DNA of 64,000 nt. Source: Diplolepis rosae (Eukaryota > Arthropoda > Insecta > Hymenoptera > Diplolepididae). Both the position numbers and the translations under genes were made by a program. Location: positions 682,001 through 746,000 of the forward strand of contig JAPYXD010000704.1 in NCBI GenBank assembly GCA_030998225.1, written 5' to 3'. Positions 1 to 10,314 of the stretch are shown in pieces. Each line of letters starts with the position of its first letter. The first letter of the stretch is position 1. The notes below the pieces were generated by a model, which was given only the letters and a program-made list of their open reading frames with translations, ran no database searches and had not been told where the DNA came from.

Positions 1-19
1 TTCATGACTTTTCTAGCGG

Positions 20-59
20 GTTGACATTCGTTTGAACCAGAGTTCAAACGGTGGTCAAC
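20..59. repeat. Short imperfect palindrome
   Basis: GTTGAC and CGTTTGAAC are answered by GTTCAAACG and GTCAAC around a 4-nt centre, with a 3x3 internal loop. The paired arms are 15 of 18 positions. It may be one end of an element cut by the window edge. No function is implied. Confidence 0.6.
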
Positions 60-1440
60 CTTCGTTTTAACCTGGCTGTCCTTCAAAACACTCGAATTTG
101 GGTCAACCGGATTACTCATTGTGAACAATAAATTATACGACGAAGGAAAACAGAATTATTTGAAAAGAATTAATAAGATGAAAAGTCGATAAAATTGAGC
201 GAATGTGAATAATTTGTAATCTGCACACAAATTAAGTTTCACAAAATAAACTTACCCACAAACATCAAACAATAACGTACGTAAGAGCACTCACGTATCA
301 CCAAATAATAATATAATATTCTTACTTTTGCTGTTTTCAATAAGGAATTACGATAAAAATATGAAGAATCCACACTATTGCCTTCTCAAATAACGCATAA
401 AGCGAGAATCAAGTACATCTTAGAAGAAAACAAAAGAAGGTTGCTATTATTACTTGTTTTCGTCTCCAATTTGACCTCTATACCGTTCGTTTGCGATTTA
501 AAACATTGGTAACTTTTTGGCTATTAATCTGATTGAGCTACAACTTTTCAGAAAACGTTCTTTACTAAAGTATTAAAATTTTTCTCCTGTAGATAGTTTC
601 AGAAAATGTAGACACTTAATACAATATTAATAAAATCGTAAAATTCTGAAAATTTTTAAGCTAGCGCGAGTGGAAGTAGAGAAAACAATTTTTTTTTAAA
701 TGTACTTCTCCCAATTACTTGAAAAATTAGAAGTTTTAAAAAATTTTGCAAAAGGAAAAACGATGTGCCTTGAAAGTGTGTACAAGTCCTTGAAATTCAA
801 ATTCGAACGATTTTTATAATTAATTATCCTGTACATTTAAAGATACAATTTTTGTATTTGGAATAAGTTTTCTGCAATTACGAAAAAATTTATTTACAGT
901 ACATAAAATTGATTGAACTATTACTAGTAAACTCTACCTCCGTGGTGGTGTGGAAAGGAGTTTTATTTCAGAATATTTGGGATTCTCTAAGAATGAACCA
1001 GCTTTTTTATTTTAATATTTCAAATGTGTTTTCTTTCATTTATGTATAAGGCAAAAACTAGATCTAAAAAAAAGCAAAAAAACCTATTTCTCTATTTGCG
1101 TCCAAGATTAGAGCAGAATCTATGCAACCGATTGTTAAAGGTTTTAAAAGTTTTCGCTTTAATTTAAAAAGCAAGTCTTCGTAGTATTTTACTAAGTAAT
1201 GAAAGTATGTCTACAATTGTTTTCTTGAATCCTACCCAAAGGTCAAACATGGTGCAAAAATGTCGTAATATAAGAAAAATGTCTGAGTACTTTGAAGAAG
1301 TTTTTCTAAATCGATATGTATCATATTCCAATAATATTTAGGAATATTTATTAAAATATTCATCTTCTAAATTTGTTTGATTAATGTACAGAGTACACTT
1401 TATATCTGAAATTTGTATACACTCTAAATCTGAATTGGTC
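60..1440. other. AT-rich DNA, no gene seen
   Basis: No coding region, element terminus or RNA gene is recognisable. The stretch is AT-rich with many A and T runs. Confidence 0.6.
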
Positions 1441-1635
1441 AAATTTTCACTGATTAAATCAGTGATTTGCCTTTTCACTGAATCATCAGTGGAAACAATA
1501 TTTTTCACTGTTTAATCAGTTACTTTTCACTGACGTAATCACTGAAATTTGACTGATTCACAGTAACCTGTTTTTAGTTATTTAAATCAGTCAAATTTCA
1601 CTGATAATCAGTAGATTTTGACTGATTCATATTTG
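1440..1635. repeat. Cluster of CACTGA / TCAGTG words
   Basis: About 200 bp is densely packed with CACTGA, TCAGTG and CTGATT words in both orientations, for example near 1450, 1485, 1510, 1530, 1550, 1595 and 1620. The block is therefore highly self-complementary. It could be a small foldback repeat or a cluster of binding sites. No target duplication is visible. Confidence 0.5.
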
Positions 1636-3888
1636 AAATTTGTACAGTTTTTAAAAAAATCCGAAACTTTTTGAATTTAGTAGTTTATTTATAAAATTTG
1701 AGAATGTTGTAGTTGATATTTCTATATAGAACTTTAAGCATTTATGGACATAAAATTTCATTTAAAGTTTCTTCTATCGGTATTCAAAACTTTCAACAAT
1801 TTTGCAAGATCAGTCAAATGCAAAATTTGACAGAGTATTTAATCAAAATATTTACATTTATTTTTTAAATATTTTGAAAATAATTCGACTAAAATAATGA
1901 TTAATAAGATTTTGTAACATTGTGGGAATATTGGAACGCTGCAAGATTAAATTTTGAGTACAATTTTCAATTAATGAATGTTTAAAGAATTGAGTGAAAG
2001 CATCAATTAAAAATATTTTTACTTTATAAATTTGATTAAGTGCAGTAATAAGAAAATTTTGACTTTCTATAAAGCATTTCATTTATCTGATTAAAAGTCT
2101 GTGCATACGTCACTAAAACGTAAGATTAAAATCTTTGAACTGCTTTTACCATCAATCTATGAATGTGGATTTTAAACCGTAATTTAATGTGTCTTATTTT
2201 TTTTGATAAAATATTTTTAACATAATTTTTTGCTTAAAGTAGCCGATTTACTCGATTAAAAATTGGTCAACTTGTATATTTCAAAATTCTGTAATAAAAG
2301 TATTTTAATATTATGTTTTTGTATCCTATGCGTAGAATTTTAATTTTAAAATTGAGATTTCTCACAAAGAAGAAAGATTGTCTTATTAAAGCAGTTTATT
2401 CCCAGAAATTGAAAATCATTTACTTAATATTTCGATTCCAAACATTGAATATTTATTGACTTTGAATAAAACAGAATAAAAATTTTTATGAAGTTTTAAA
2501 ATCTTTTTACAATCTTACGAATTGGGCCGAATTTAGAATTACGAAATCTTTCATTAGAAACAGAAAAAGTCACTCACATGAAATAAACTTCTGTAAGAAT
2601 TATCAAGATTGAAGAGATGTTAAAATATTTGAAAAATAATGCAATTGTAAAATTGCAATTTATATCAATATTTGACAAATTTTTAGCTTTCTCAATCAAA
2701 GCATTATCCGGAAATTTTTAGTTCCTATAAAAGATGGAATATTTATCAATTTCTTGAATGTTCATACATTAAAAAAATATCGAATTAGAGAATTATATGC
2801 AAAGTATTTTCCATTAAGAAGACATAAACATGACATAATTAGTTTTATATCTACATTTTCAGCTTACTTTTTTGTGGCTTAAGCACACATTCTGAATTCG
2901 AAATACAAAAATGCTCTACAGAGTTGAAGTATTTCCTGAATCAATTATTATTGATCCTGAATTCTATTGGAAAATTTGTTGATTACTGTTCAAATCTTAC
3001 TACGATTTCAGACGGACAGACAAATTAAGAACTACAAAATATTTCATCCAAAAGATTGCATTCCTCCATAAAATCTTGTCAAATTGTAACAAGATTTGAA
3101 CACTTCGAACGAACATTTTTATGTAAAATTTAAAGTTGATTGATATTGATCCATATGTTAATATGGAAATACCAATAAACACTTATTTTAGCTTTTTAAT
3201 TTATCTACTTCTATTAGACAATTTTCCATTTCCGTAGAGATTTTAAGTTTTGGAATGAAAAGTTTGTGCTTAGGCTATAAAAATGTGAGATGAAAATATT
3301 TCTAACATATAACTGAAAATATAAATTATGAACTTGAATTTTATGTTCATTTTATCTTGATAGAAAATATTGTTCTAATTGAAAAATTGTTAAATGTACA
3401 AAATTAGTAAGAAGTATATAAATTTGAATGGAAAATTATATATTGATTCAAATTTTATACATTTATTGTCACTAAATTTCACTGAAAGTTTATTTTTGAA
3501 GTGTTGAAATCCTCATGAAATTTTCCAAGATCATACTGATGTTTATTTCATGCAGACTTTCTTCAAGAAATTGAAGAAAAGTGTTATTTCTTGAACTATA
3601 TACTTCGTAAATTCAAATTCGTCGTCTGCTTCGCGCCTCTTTTGCACGTACTCGAGAAAAATACAATTCTTAATTGCGACTCGATAAACGAAAGCGTGAA
3701 ATCTAAAAATAACTTGAAAACTCAAGCATTGTAACGAAGTCCGTCTTCGTGCACCTTCGGCTTTACACGAAGCTGGTGACCGCAGCATGTAGCAGAGCCG
3801 ACACACTGACACGCCACGTTTGCATGTGTTTCTCCCAGATGGGAACCTGGTGGGGACCGAAAAATCCCACGTTCTGGAGACACTGGTA
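1636..3888. other. Mostly AT-rich DNA, no gene seen
   Basis: Only short chance reading frames are present. From about 3600 the composition becomes less AT-rich, which may mark decayed element sequence leading into the gag fragment that starts near 3889, but no motif could be assigned. Confidence 0.5.
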
Positions 3889-5345
3889 ACTAAATCCTTC
3901 CGCAGCCAGCACCGAGTTCCACCCCGAACACGCTCAGGCGGCTGAGAGAGTTGACTGTGAATCCGGAGGCGTCTGCGGCAAAGAAACCAGTGGAGAAAAG
4001 GAAGAAAACCTCCAACAAAAATGAGGAGTCAGTGGAGGTTCCGGCCAGGAAAAAGCCTCCAGGGAAAAAGGGAAGAAGGCTGTCAGAACGCCGGAGAGGC
4101 CTTAGCGTGCGCGTCCAGAATGAGCTACGCTTCCATCCTGCGCGATCTCAAGAAGCGTGTCAACCCTTATGAACTGTGTGCCACCGTCCAGGGAAAAGTG
4201 TTGCCAATTGCATGGAAATTTCCCGGAATCCGGGTAATTTTGACTGACTTGGGAAATTTTACGGGATGTCAAGAAATTCCGGGAATTTCCGGGATATTGT
4301 CTTATAATTGCCTTATTATGTATTAAATTTGCATAGAAGATTTAATAAGAGATCTTTCGTTAAACACAACCAATCATAATGAGTTTTTATTTAAAAAAAA
4401 AGCATTTGATTGGTTGCAGGCCCTTAGGGCGCTTTCATATGTCATAGTGCTCTCATGCCACCAAGTGGAAAAGGCCTATTGCTATTCATTTCACTCCAAC
4501 TCCTTCTGACGTCATATGCTGAAGTGAGATGAACAGATTTTACAGGTTTTCAAATGAATGAGTCACATCTCTTGATAGTCGCTTATGTGTAAAATTAGCC
4601 TAAAGTTTCTCACAGTATCTATGTTGATTGGATAAAAGTATTATGTCTCAAAAAACAATCATTGAATGGAATTTGAAATAGATTTTTAAAATATAGAATT
4701 CGGAAATGGATATATTTTTGATTAGAAAAGAGAACTTCAAATTACCTTGTATGCCTGTAAGTATAAATTATATAATTATTTTTATTCTCTTTGATTATAG
4801 GAGTGAAAAGATAGAAAAGTAAAGTTATGTTTCTGTACAGTATTTTCTAAACGTGATCAGTACGCATATATTGTTTATACGTTTATTAGTAAAATATTGT
4901 CTCTAGTAGGGAATGTCGTACTTTAGCATAAGAGTAATTAAGTTTCTACAGGTCTTTATCCACAATTTTTCGAAATAATATTTGTTCATCAGCGTAAAGA
5001 ACATAAAGACTGAGGTCGATGGCCAATTATTTGATTTAGAATTTTGATTATTTTTCGAAATTAACAAATATATATTTTTTTAAACCTATGAAAACCTAGA
5101 ATAAGACTTATTTTTAACAGAGTTTAAAATATTTAAACAATTTTAAGAAGTTTTAGATGATTTTAATTTACGGGAATGTTCCGGGAAGTTTTGAAATTTG
5201 TCCGGGAAAAGTTGGGAATTTTCTATCGAGCTGCCGGGAAGTTAAGAGCGCTCACTCCGGCAACACTGCCAGGGAATTAGGGAGACGCGATCCAAGGACT
5301 TACTGGTGGAACTGAAATGTTCTAATAAAGACGCCTTTTAGGTAG
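3889..5345 (+). pseudogene. R1-type LINE gag (ORF1) fragment, interrupted
   Basis: A proline/serine-rich then lysine-rich stretch (3889-4120) passes by frameshift into a frame reading SYASILRDLKKRVNP (about 4120-4170), the short conserved block found before the CCHC region in R1-clade gag proteins; the LINE at 22-25 kb has the cognate SYADILREMKAKVDP. The frame runs into a 1,073-bp insertion at 4196 and resumes after it: skipping one copy of the 8-bp duplication gives VQGIRETRSKDLLVEL, another typical gag block, up to about 5343. Gag packages the element RNA; this piece has at least one frameshift and no zinc knuckles. The missing C-terminal half probably lies at 9572-10257. Confidence 0.75.
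4196..5268. mobile_element. hAT-like non-autonomous element
   Basis: The ends are inverted: AAGTGTTGCC at the left and GGCAACACTG at the right, matching in 9 of 10 positions. They are flanked by the 8-bp direct repeat CCAGGGAA (4188-4195 and 5269-5276). Removing the element and one repeat restores an open gag frame across the site, so both borders are well supported. An 8-bp duplication and ends of the CAGTGTTGCC type are characteristic of the hAT superfamily. The interior has no transposase frame and carries repeated CCGGGAA-type words near both ends (4215-4290 and 5170-5240), possibly subterminal transposase sites. Confidence 0.85.
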
Positions 5346-5756
5346 TTGATCCAGGCAAATTAAACATTTCCAATTCTTAAAAATGAATAAATTATTATCA
5401 AATTCAGCAATTTATTTATAAAAATTTCGTTTTGGAAAATGTTTTTTTAATGGTTTCAGACATTAAAGAATTTATTTTTTTAAATCAGAGACCGTAAAGT
5501 TGTGGAAAATATTTTTTCTGAAAAAATGATTCATGATTTATTAGAATCGCATAATTTTTTAGAATTTGGTAAGAAGCGATAAGAAAAAACTTTGGATCAA
5601 AAATAAAATTTATTAATAAAATTATTTTTATGTGCCACTGGCGCGCAAACTCGTTTTTTCGCTACAGTTAACAGTAATACAATGTAGTATATTGCGCTAC
5701 AGCGGAATGAAATGTAAAAATTGAACTGCGCATGCGCCTATAGCCATGCAACGGAG
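5346..5756. other. AT-rich spacer
   Basis: No gene. A motif around TTGAACTGCGCATGCG near 5723 recurs in the same orientation near 9038, just outside the opposite arm of the inverted repeat described next. Confidence 0.5.
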
Positions 5757-6143
5757 CAGTGTGCCCAGATCGGACACGCCAACCATTCGCCCACAATTAC
5801 AGGCTAGGTCCGTGTAAATAAAGTAGGAGCTGTAAGTTTGGTTGCGCGCGCAACCGACTTCTCCTCTTCTGAATTCGAAAAATTGGAGATGCCCGAAAAT
5901 CTTCGGGAAACTTCGGCTCTCTCCTTATTTCGTTTATATGTAGCATATACGAAATAAAGTAAAAGCAAGCGTTCCCTAACTTTCTGAGTTTCTGCGATTT
6001 CATCGATTCAATGTCTCGTGCATCTCGTCGTCTGCTCGCCCGGCATTTTCTGTTTACAAAATTTGACAGCTAATAAATTTTGTAAAAACTCTTAAATAAT
6101 GTTGATGACGTGACATACATTTTATGAATTTCAGGAAATTTGA
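5757..6143. repeat. Inverted repeat, left arm
   Basis: This is the reverse complement of 8586-8979 with scattered mismatches and small indels. Landmarks are the block GGTTGCGCGCGCAACC at about 5837, the segment GACAGCTAATAAATTTTGT at about 6064, and ATGATGACGT-like sequence at about 6100. Arms of about 390 bp separated by 2.4 kb suggest a large foldback structure or two inverted copies of one element. No coding capacity is seen. Confidence 0.75.
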
Positions 6144-6229
6144 TTCAAACAAATATTTATTTCGTTTAAAGATATTTTGTTTGAATTAAACAAATTTTAT
6201 TTCATTTAAACAAATCATTTCTTTAAATC

Positions 6230-7654
6230 AAAAAATCTGCCCGCTTCGCGGGCACATTCTCATCGCGCGCTTTGCGCGCAGCTCGCTTCACTCGCAGGTT
6301 TGAGCGCGCCTAGGGCGCGCGATTCGATCGCCGCGCTGCGCGCTCCGGAATTTTTGAACGTCGCGCTTCGCGCTCCGTTCTTTCTGGACCTCGCGCTTCG
6401 CGCTCGGTCTTATGCTCTCCGCATACATTTAAGTTTATTTCTTATAATTTGATACTGAAACTCAAACTAATTTTATAATTATATTACAGATGATGTGAAT
6501 TACACATTTTCTCAAAGTCACTCTATTTCTTTTCAAATTTAAGTTAAACAGGAAATTCAATTTACTTAAGGCTCTATCAGCCTTAAGGAACACATTCTCA
6601 TCACGACGCTCGCGCTTCGCGCTCGATTTTCTGTATACATTTCAGTCACTTTTTAATAAATTACATGATTAAAATAATTTATTTTCTTCCAAATCTCTCA
6701 AAAAGAAAAAACAATCGTATATATTTTGGTGAAAAAAATCGAATTTTTTTAATATTAAAAATCAAAACATAAAATATACATCCTGTCCCGAAATGTCTTA
6801 ATGAGAATTTGTAAACCTCATTTAGGCAAACAATTTTCCAGATAAACGTTTTTTTTGTATCTCACATATTTTGTCTAAAAAATGGAATTTTTGAATTTTA
6901 AACGTATTTTTTGGAATTAAAAGGAAAAATATATGTTTTACCAGAAACTGCCTCAGACAAAATTTGTAGATCTTTTTGAAACGAACCGCTTTGTATTCTT
7001 ACGTTTTTTTCGTATTTTACATATTATTGTTAAAAAATTGAATTTTGGATTTTCAATAGTTTTTTTTTTTAATTAAAAAGAAAAATATGCATCTTATGAA
7101 AAAATGTTATAATGCAAATTTGTAGGTCTTTATTTATTTAATAATATTGTATCATAACGTTTTTTCGTATTTCGTATAATTTAACTGGAAAATGGAATTT
7201 TGATATTGACTTATTTCGAATTTGAATATGCTGTAACATTTCTAATTTTCATTTAATCAAAAAATGTTATCAGGATAATTCGTAGAGATTTATGAGCACT
7301 ATCAAAAACCAGTGTTGAAATTTTTGATTTTTTCGAAAAGTTATTTTCAAAAACACAAAAGTAGTGCTCAATCCCTCAATTTTGATTGGATGTCGCTGGT
7401 TAACGAACTTGTCCTTACTTTTTCGGCTCCGATAAAGTGTACCAAAGCTCGATTCAATCTGATAATTCTGTCGAGAGTTATGCCGCACACGACCTACAGA
7501 CAGACAGACAGACAGACGGACAGACAGACACTTTCGTAAAAACCATTTTTTCTGACTCAGGGGGTCTCAAAACGTATTAATTTGATGAAAATTTCGAAAG
7601 TCATTTTTCACATAAAACCAATACCTTTTCATCCATGATGAGAATGTAAAAAGT
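6230..7654. mobile_element. Dispersed 1.4-kb repeat, copy 1
   Basis: Nearly the same sequence recurs at 21,191-21,360 plus 26,802-27,950, where it is split by a transposon. It opens with CCCGCTTCGCGGGC and an array of GCGCTTCGCGCTC-like palindromes. It then has about four diverged AT-rich modules of roughly 130-160 bp, each with an ACGTTTTTTTCGTAT-like core. A CAGA microsatellite lies near its right end. ACATTCTCATC (6254-6264) and GATGAGAATGT (7638-7648) are exact inverted repeats near the ends. No transposase frame is present and the class is not determined. Confidence 0.7.
7494..7532. repeat. (CAGA)n microsatellite
   Basis: About nine CAGA units with one CGGA interruption. The same position in the second copy of the host repeat (about 27,800-27,830) has a shorter tract, so it is an integral part of that family. 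Confidence 0.9.
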
Positions 7655-8585
7655 CGTCCAAACCAATCATTTTCTTTCATTCAATCAAATCTTTTTTCTG
7701 AGTGCACTTATTTTGATTTAGAGAGTGAAATAAAGCGTACTTATTAAAGGTGATCCTGATTTATGTAAGAATTCCCAGTGAAATTGTTAGAAAAGGGAAT
7801 TCTAACAATATCCTCAAAAGACGGCACAAAAAATAATTGTTTCATTTGAAATATTTCATTAATTGCAATTTGAAATGATTTCCATCATGAATAAATTTCC
7901 TAGTTTTCTAAAGTCCGAGGACTATTTCAATTTTTTCGATATACATATAACTAAAATTACTTTAAATTATATAGATTTAGTTTCAAAACGCTTAAAAATC
8001 GAGGAAATTTTACAATTGGAATTTTTTGCAATTAAACTTTTTTTAAAGAGAAACCATGATAATTATTTGTAGATCTTTTTAATTAAATATTCCGAACTTA
8101 TTCAATTTAAAATTGGAATTATTGCTAAGTGAGCAATTTTCAATACCTCATTATTTTTAATTTATCCATTTATGATTTTCTTGCTAGCTTTTAATTAATC
8201 ACTTTTAAAAAGAACTTATAGGCTTAAGAAAGCCTTTGAAAATTAAAAAAATTTTGAGTTCAAACGATTTTAAAACTCTTTCATTTTCAGATCATATATT
8301 GTATCATTAATTTATCTGATTGATGTTGTACTTTAGTAAAATCTTAATATCTGTAATTTATTACGTAAGGTATATTATAGGCAAGGAAGAATTAAAGAGT
8401 TATATATTGTCAGAAAATAGAATATAGAATATATAGAATATAGAATATAGAGTATAGAAATATATATATAAAACTACTTAAATACAACAGGTTATGAACC
8501 TAACCTCACATTCTGCATTTAAATTCTACAAACAAATAGTATCAAATAATTAGTCCTTGCTGGTCACATACTCGAAACAATTATT
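7655..8585. other. AT-rich DNA with a TATAGAA-rich tract
   Basis: No gene. A degenerate AGAATATAGAATATAG tract lies at about 8408-8470. Confidence 0.6.
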
Positions 8586-8979
8586 TAACATTTCCTGAAA
8601 TTCATAACATTTATGTCACGTCATCAACATTATTTAAGAGTTTTTACAAAATTTGTTAGCTGTCAAATTTTGTAAACAGAAGTCACCGGGCGAGCAGACG
8701 ACGAGATGCACGATACATCGAATCGATGAAATCGCAGAAACTCAGAAAGTTAGTGAACGCTTGCTTTTACTTTATTTCGTATATGTTATATATAGACGAA
8801 ATAAGGAGAAAGCCGAAGTTTCCCGAAGATTTTCGGACATCTCCGAGTTTTTGAATTCAGAAGAGGAGAAGTCGGTTGCGCGCGCAACTAAACTTACAGC
8901 TCCTACTTTATTCACACGGACCTAGCCTGTAATTGTGTGCGAATGGTTGGCGTGACCGATCTGGACACACTGCAACGGA
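8586..8979. repeat. Inverted repeat, right arm
   Basis: Reverse complement of 5757-6143. The similarity ends just after CACACTG; beyond it the word GCAACGGAGCA is present in both flanks in the same direction instead of inverted, so the outer edges have been rearranged or belong to a different module. Confidence 0.75.
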
Positions 8980-9195
8980 GCACAATCTTCTTCTTCGTAC
9001 AGCGTTATTACCTTACTGGCAAAGCGTTGTACATTTGAACTGCGCATGCGTCTATTACTGCTACACAAGATCGATAAAATCAAAATGGCTGGGACTAGTC
9101 GCGAAATATCAAGTGTAATGACAAGCGCCGCAAACAACTGCAATACTAGATTAGATTCGAGTGTACGCATAAAAACTCGTATATGCACCGAAGTC

Positions 9196-9455
9196 ACATA
9201 AAATAGAATACGTGCCAATGCACACAATTCGGGAAATTACGAAAATCGCGACAATGCTCGCAGGACTGATCGCGCCTCGGCTTCGTCTCGGCTTTGCCTC
9301 AGCTACGTCTGGGCTACGCCTCGACTACGTATCGGCTACACCTCGACTACGCCTCACCTACGCCTCGACTACGCCTTGGCTTCGATCTCCTGCGAGCATT
9401 GTTGCTCGTCACGCAATAACCCTCATTGTGCGCCTAGGCACGTAATATACTATTC
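9196..9455. repeat. Hairpin carrying an 11-bp minisatellite
   Basis: Positions 9274-9383 are ten consecutive 11-bp units of the type GCCTCGACTAC with variation at a few positions. They sit in the loop of an imperfect palindrome: ACAATGCTCGCAGGA (9250) is answered by TCCTGCGAGCATTGT (9388), and AATACGTGCC / GCACACAAT (9207-9231) by ATTGTGCGCC / GGCACGTAATAT (about 9424-9449). The block is sharply more GC-rich than its surroundings. Any protein reading would rotate through three frames, so it is not coding. Confidence 0.8.
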
Positions 9456-9571
9456 TGTGTTTCAAATTTTTTTCATGTAAATAATCTTTTCTCTTTCAAA
9501 ATAGCCCTTCAATAATAATATTGCTATTCTTGGAAGCAAAATTATCTATTTTTGCCTGAGGTCTAATTCTA

Positions 9572-10257
9572 GAATCAAGCATTGAAGCCGAAGACGTCGA
9601 GGAGACTGTGAGAGGCTGCTTCGAGCAAGGACCGGAGATGGAGTTCAGGGTCACCCTAACCAAGACATCCTATAGAGGGAACAGAAAGGCATATGTGCCT
9701 TTAGAGGTGGCAAGGACCTTGAAACTGCTTAAGGCGGGTGGAATCAAGATCTGGTGGGTATCCTGTTGGGTACGCAGGAAAAAAGAGTTAAAGGGGTGTT
9801 TCCGTTTCCTTGGCTTGGGCCTCATAGCGGCAGACTTTCGGTTGCCAGATCGTAGCAGGAATTGTTGGAGTTGCGGCGTGGATGGACATACCATGGGGTC
9901 CCGTACAAGGCAACCACGATGCTACCTCTGTACCACAAGAAAGGAGAAGCCCCGAGTCGATCATGTCCCGGGGACAATGCGTTGCGCGGCTTTTCGGGAG
10001 GCAACCCCCAAAAAGAGGCTGGGAAAAGTCGCCAAAAATGAGCTGAGCTGGATGAGGGACTCCATAAAAACGAGGAGAAGAAGCGAGGATGAGAGACAAG
10101 TAGCGCCTCAAGATGACCCCCACCCTGAAGTAATGTCTAACGGCAGTTCCGGGGTGGGAACTCATGACCTAGAGACAGGGAGGCAGTTTCAGTGGGTAGG
10201 GCTGCGAGGAGCAGCAGAGTCTCACACAGCATGGGGGTATGAGGCTCCCTTGTAGGT
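9572..10257 (+). pseudogene. R1-type LINE gag (ORF1), C-terminal half
   Basis: The frame starts in-line with ESSIEAEDVEETVRGC and contains the conserved R1-clade gag block with TSYRGNRKAYVPLEVARTL, followed by zinc-knuckle territory. The first knuckle has lost key residues: it reads CFRFLG-type where CxxC is expected, and the later His and Cys are Leu and Phe. The second begins CWSCGVDGH and the third reads CYLC, then DHVPGTMRC, then AAF, the usual end of R1 gag. Knuckles bind element RNA, so loss of the first suggests an inactive copy. The frame stays open to 10,255, after which the element is lost. No matching ORF2 follows. It is probably the continuation of the gag fragment at 3889-5345. 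Confidence 0.8.
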
Positions 10258-10314
10258 GCATAAAGCATTTCTCCCTTCCTGAAAAAAACTATTATTATTA
10301 TTAATATTATTTAA

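Noticed and set aside
3543..3812. An 89-codon minus-strand frame in a less AT-rich patch
   Set aside because: No domain or codon texture of a real protein, and no supporting neighbour.
7312..7539. A plus-strand frame ending in a RQTDRQTD run, repeated at 27,617
   Set aside because: It is the translation of the CAGA microsatellite and flank in the dispersed repeat, with no sign of coding constraint.
9608..10165. Minus-strand frames overlapping the gag C-terminal half
   Set aside because: Antisense shadows; the plus strand carries the conserved gag blocks and knuckles.
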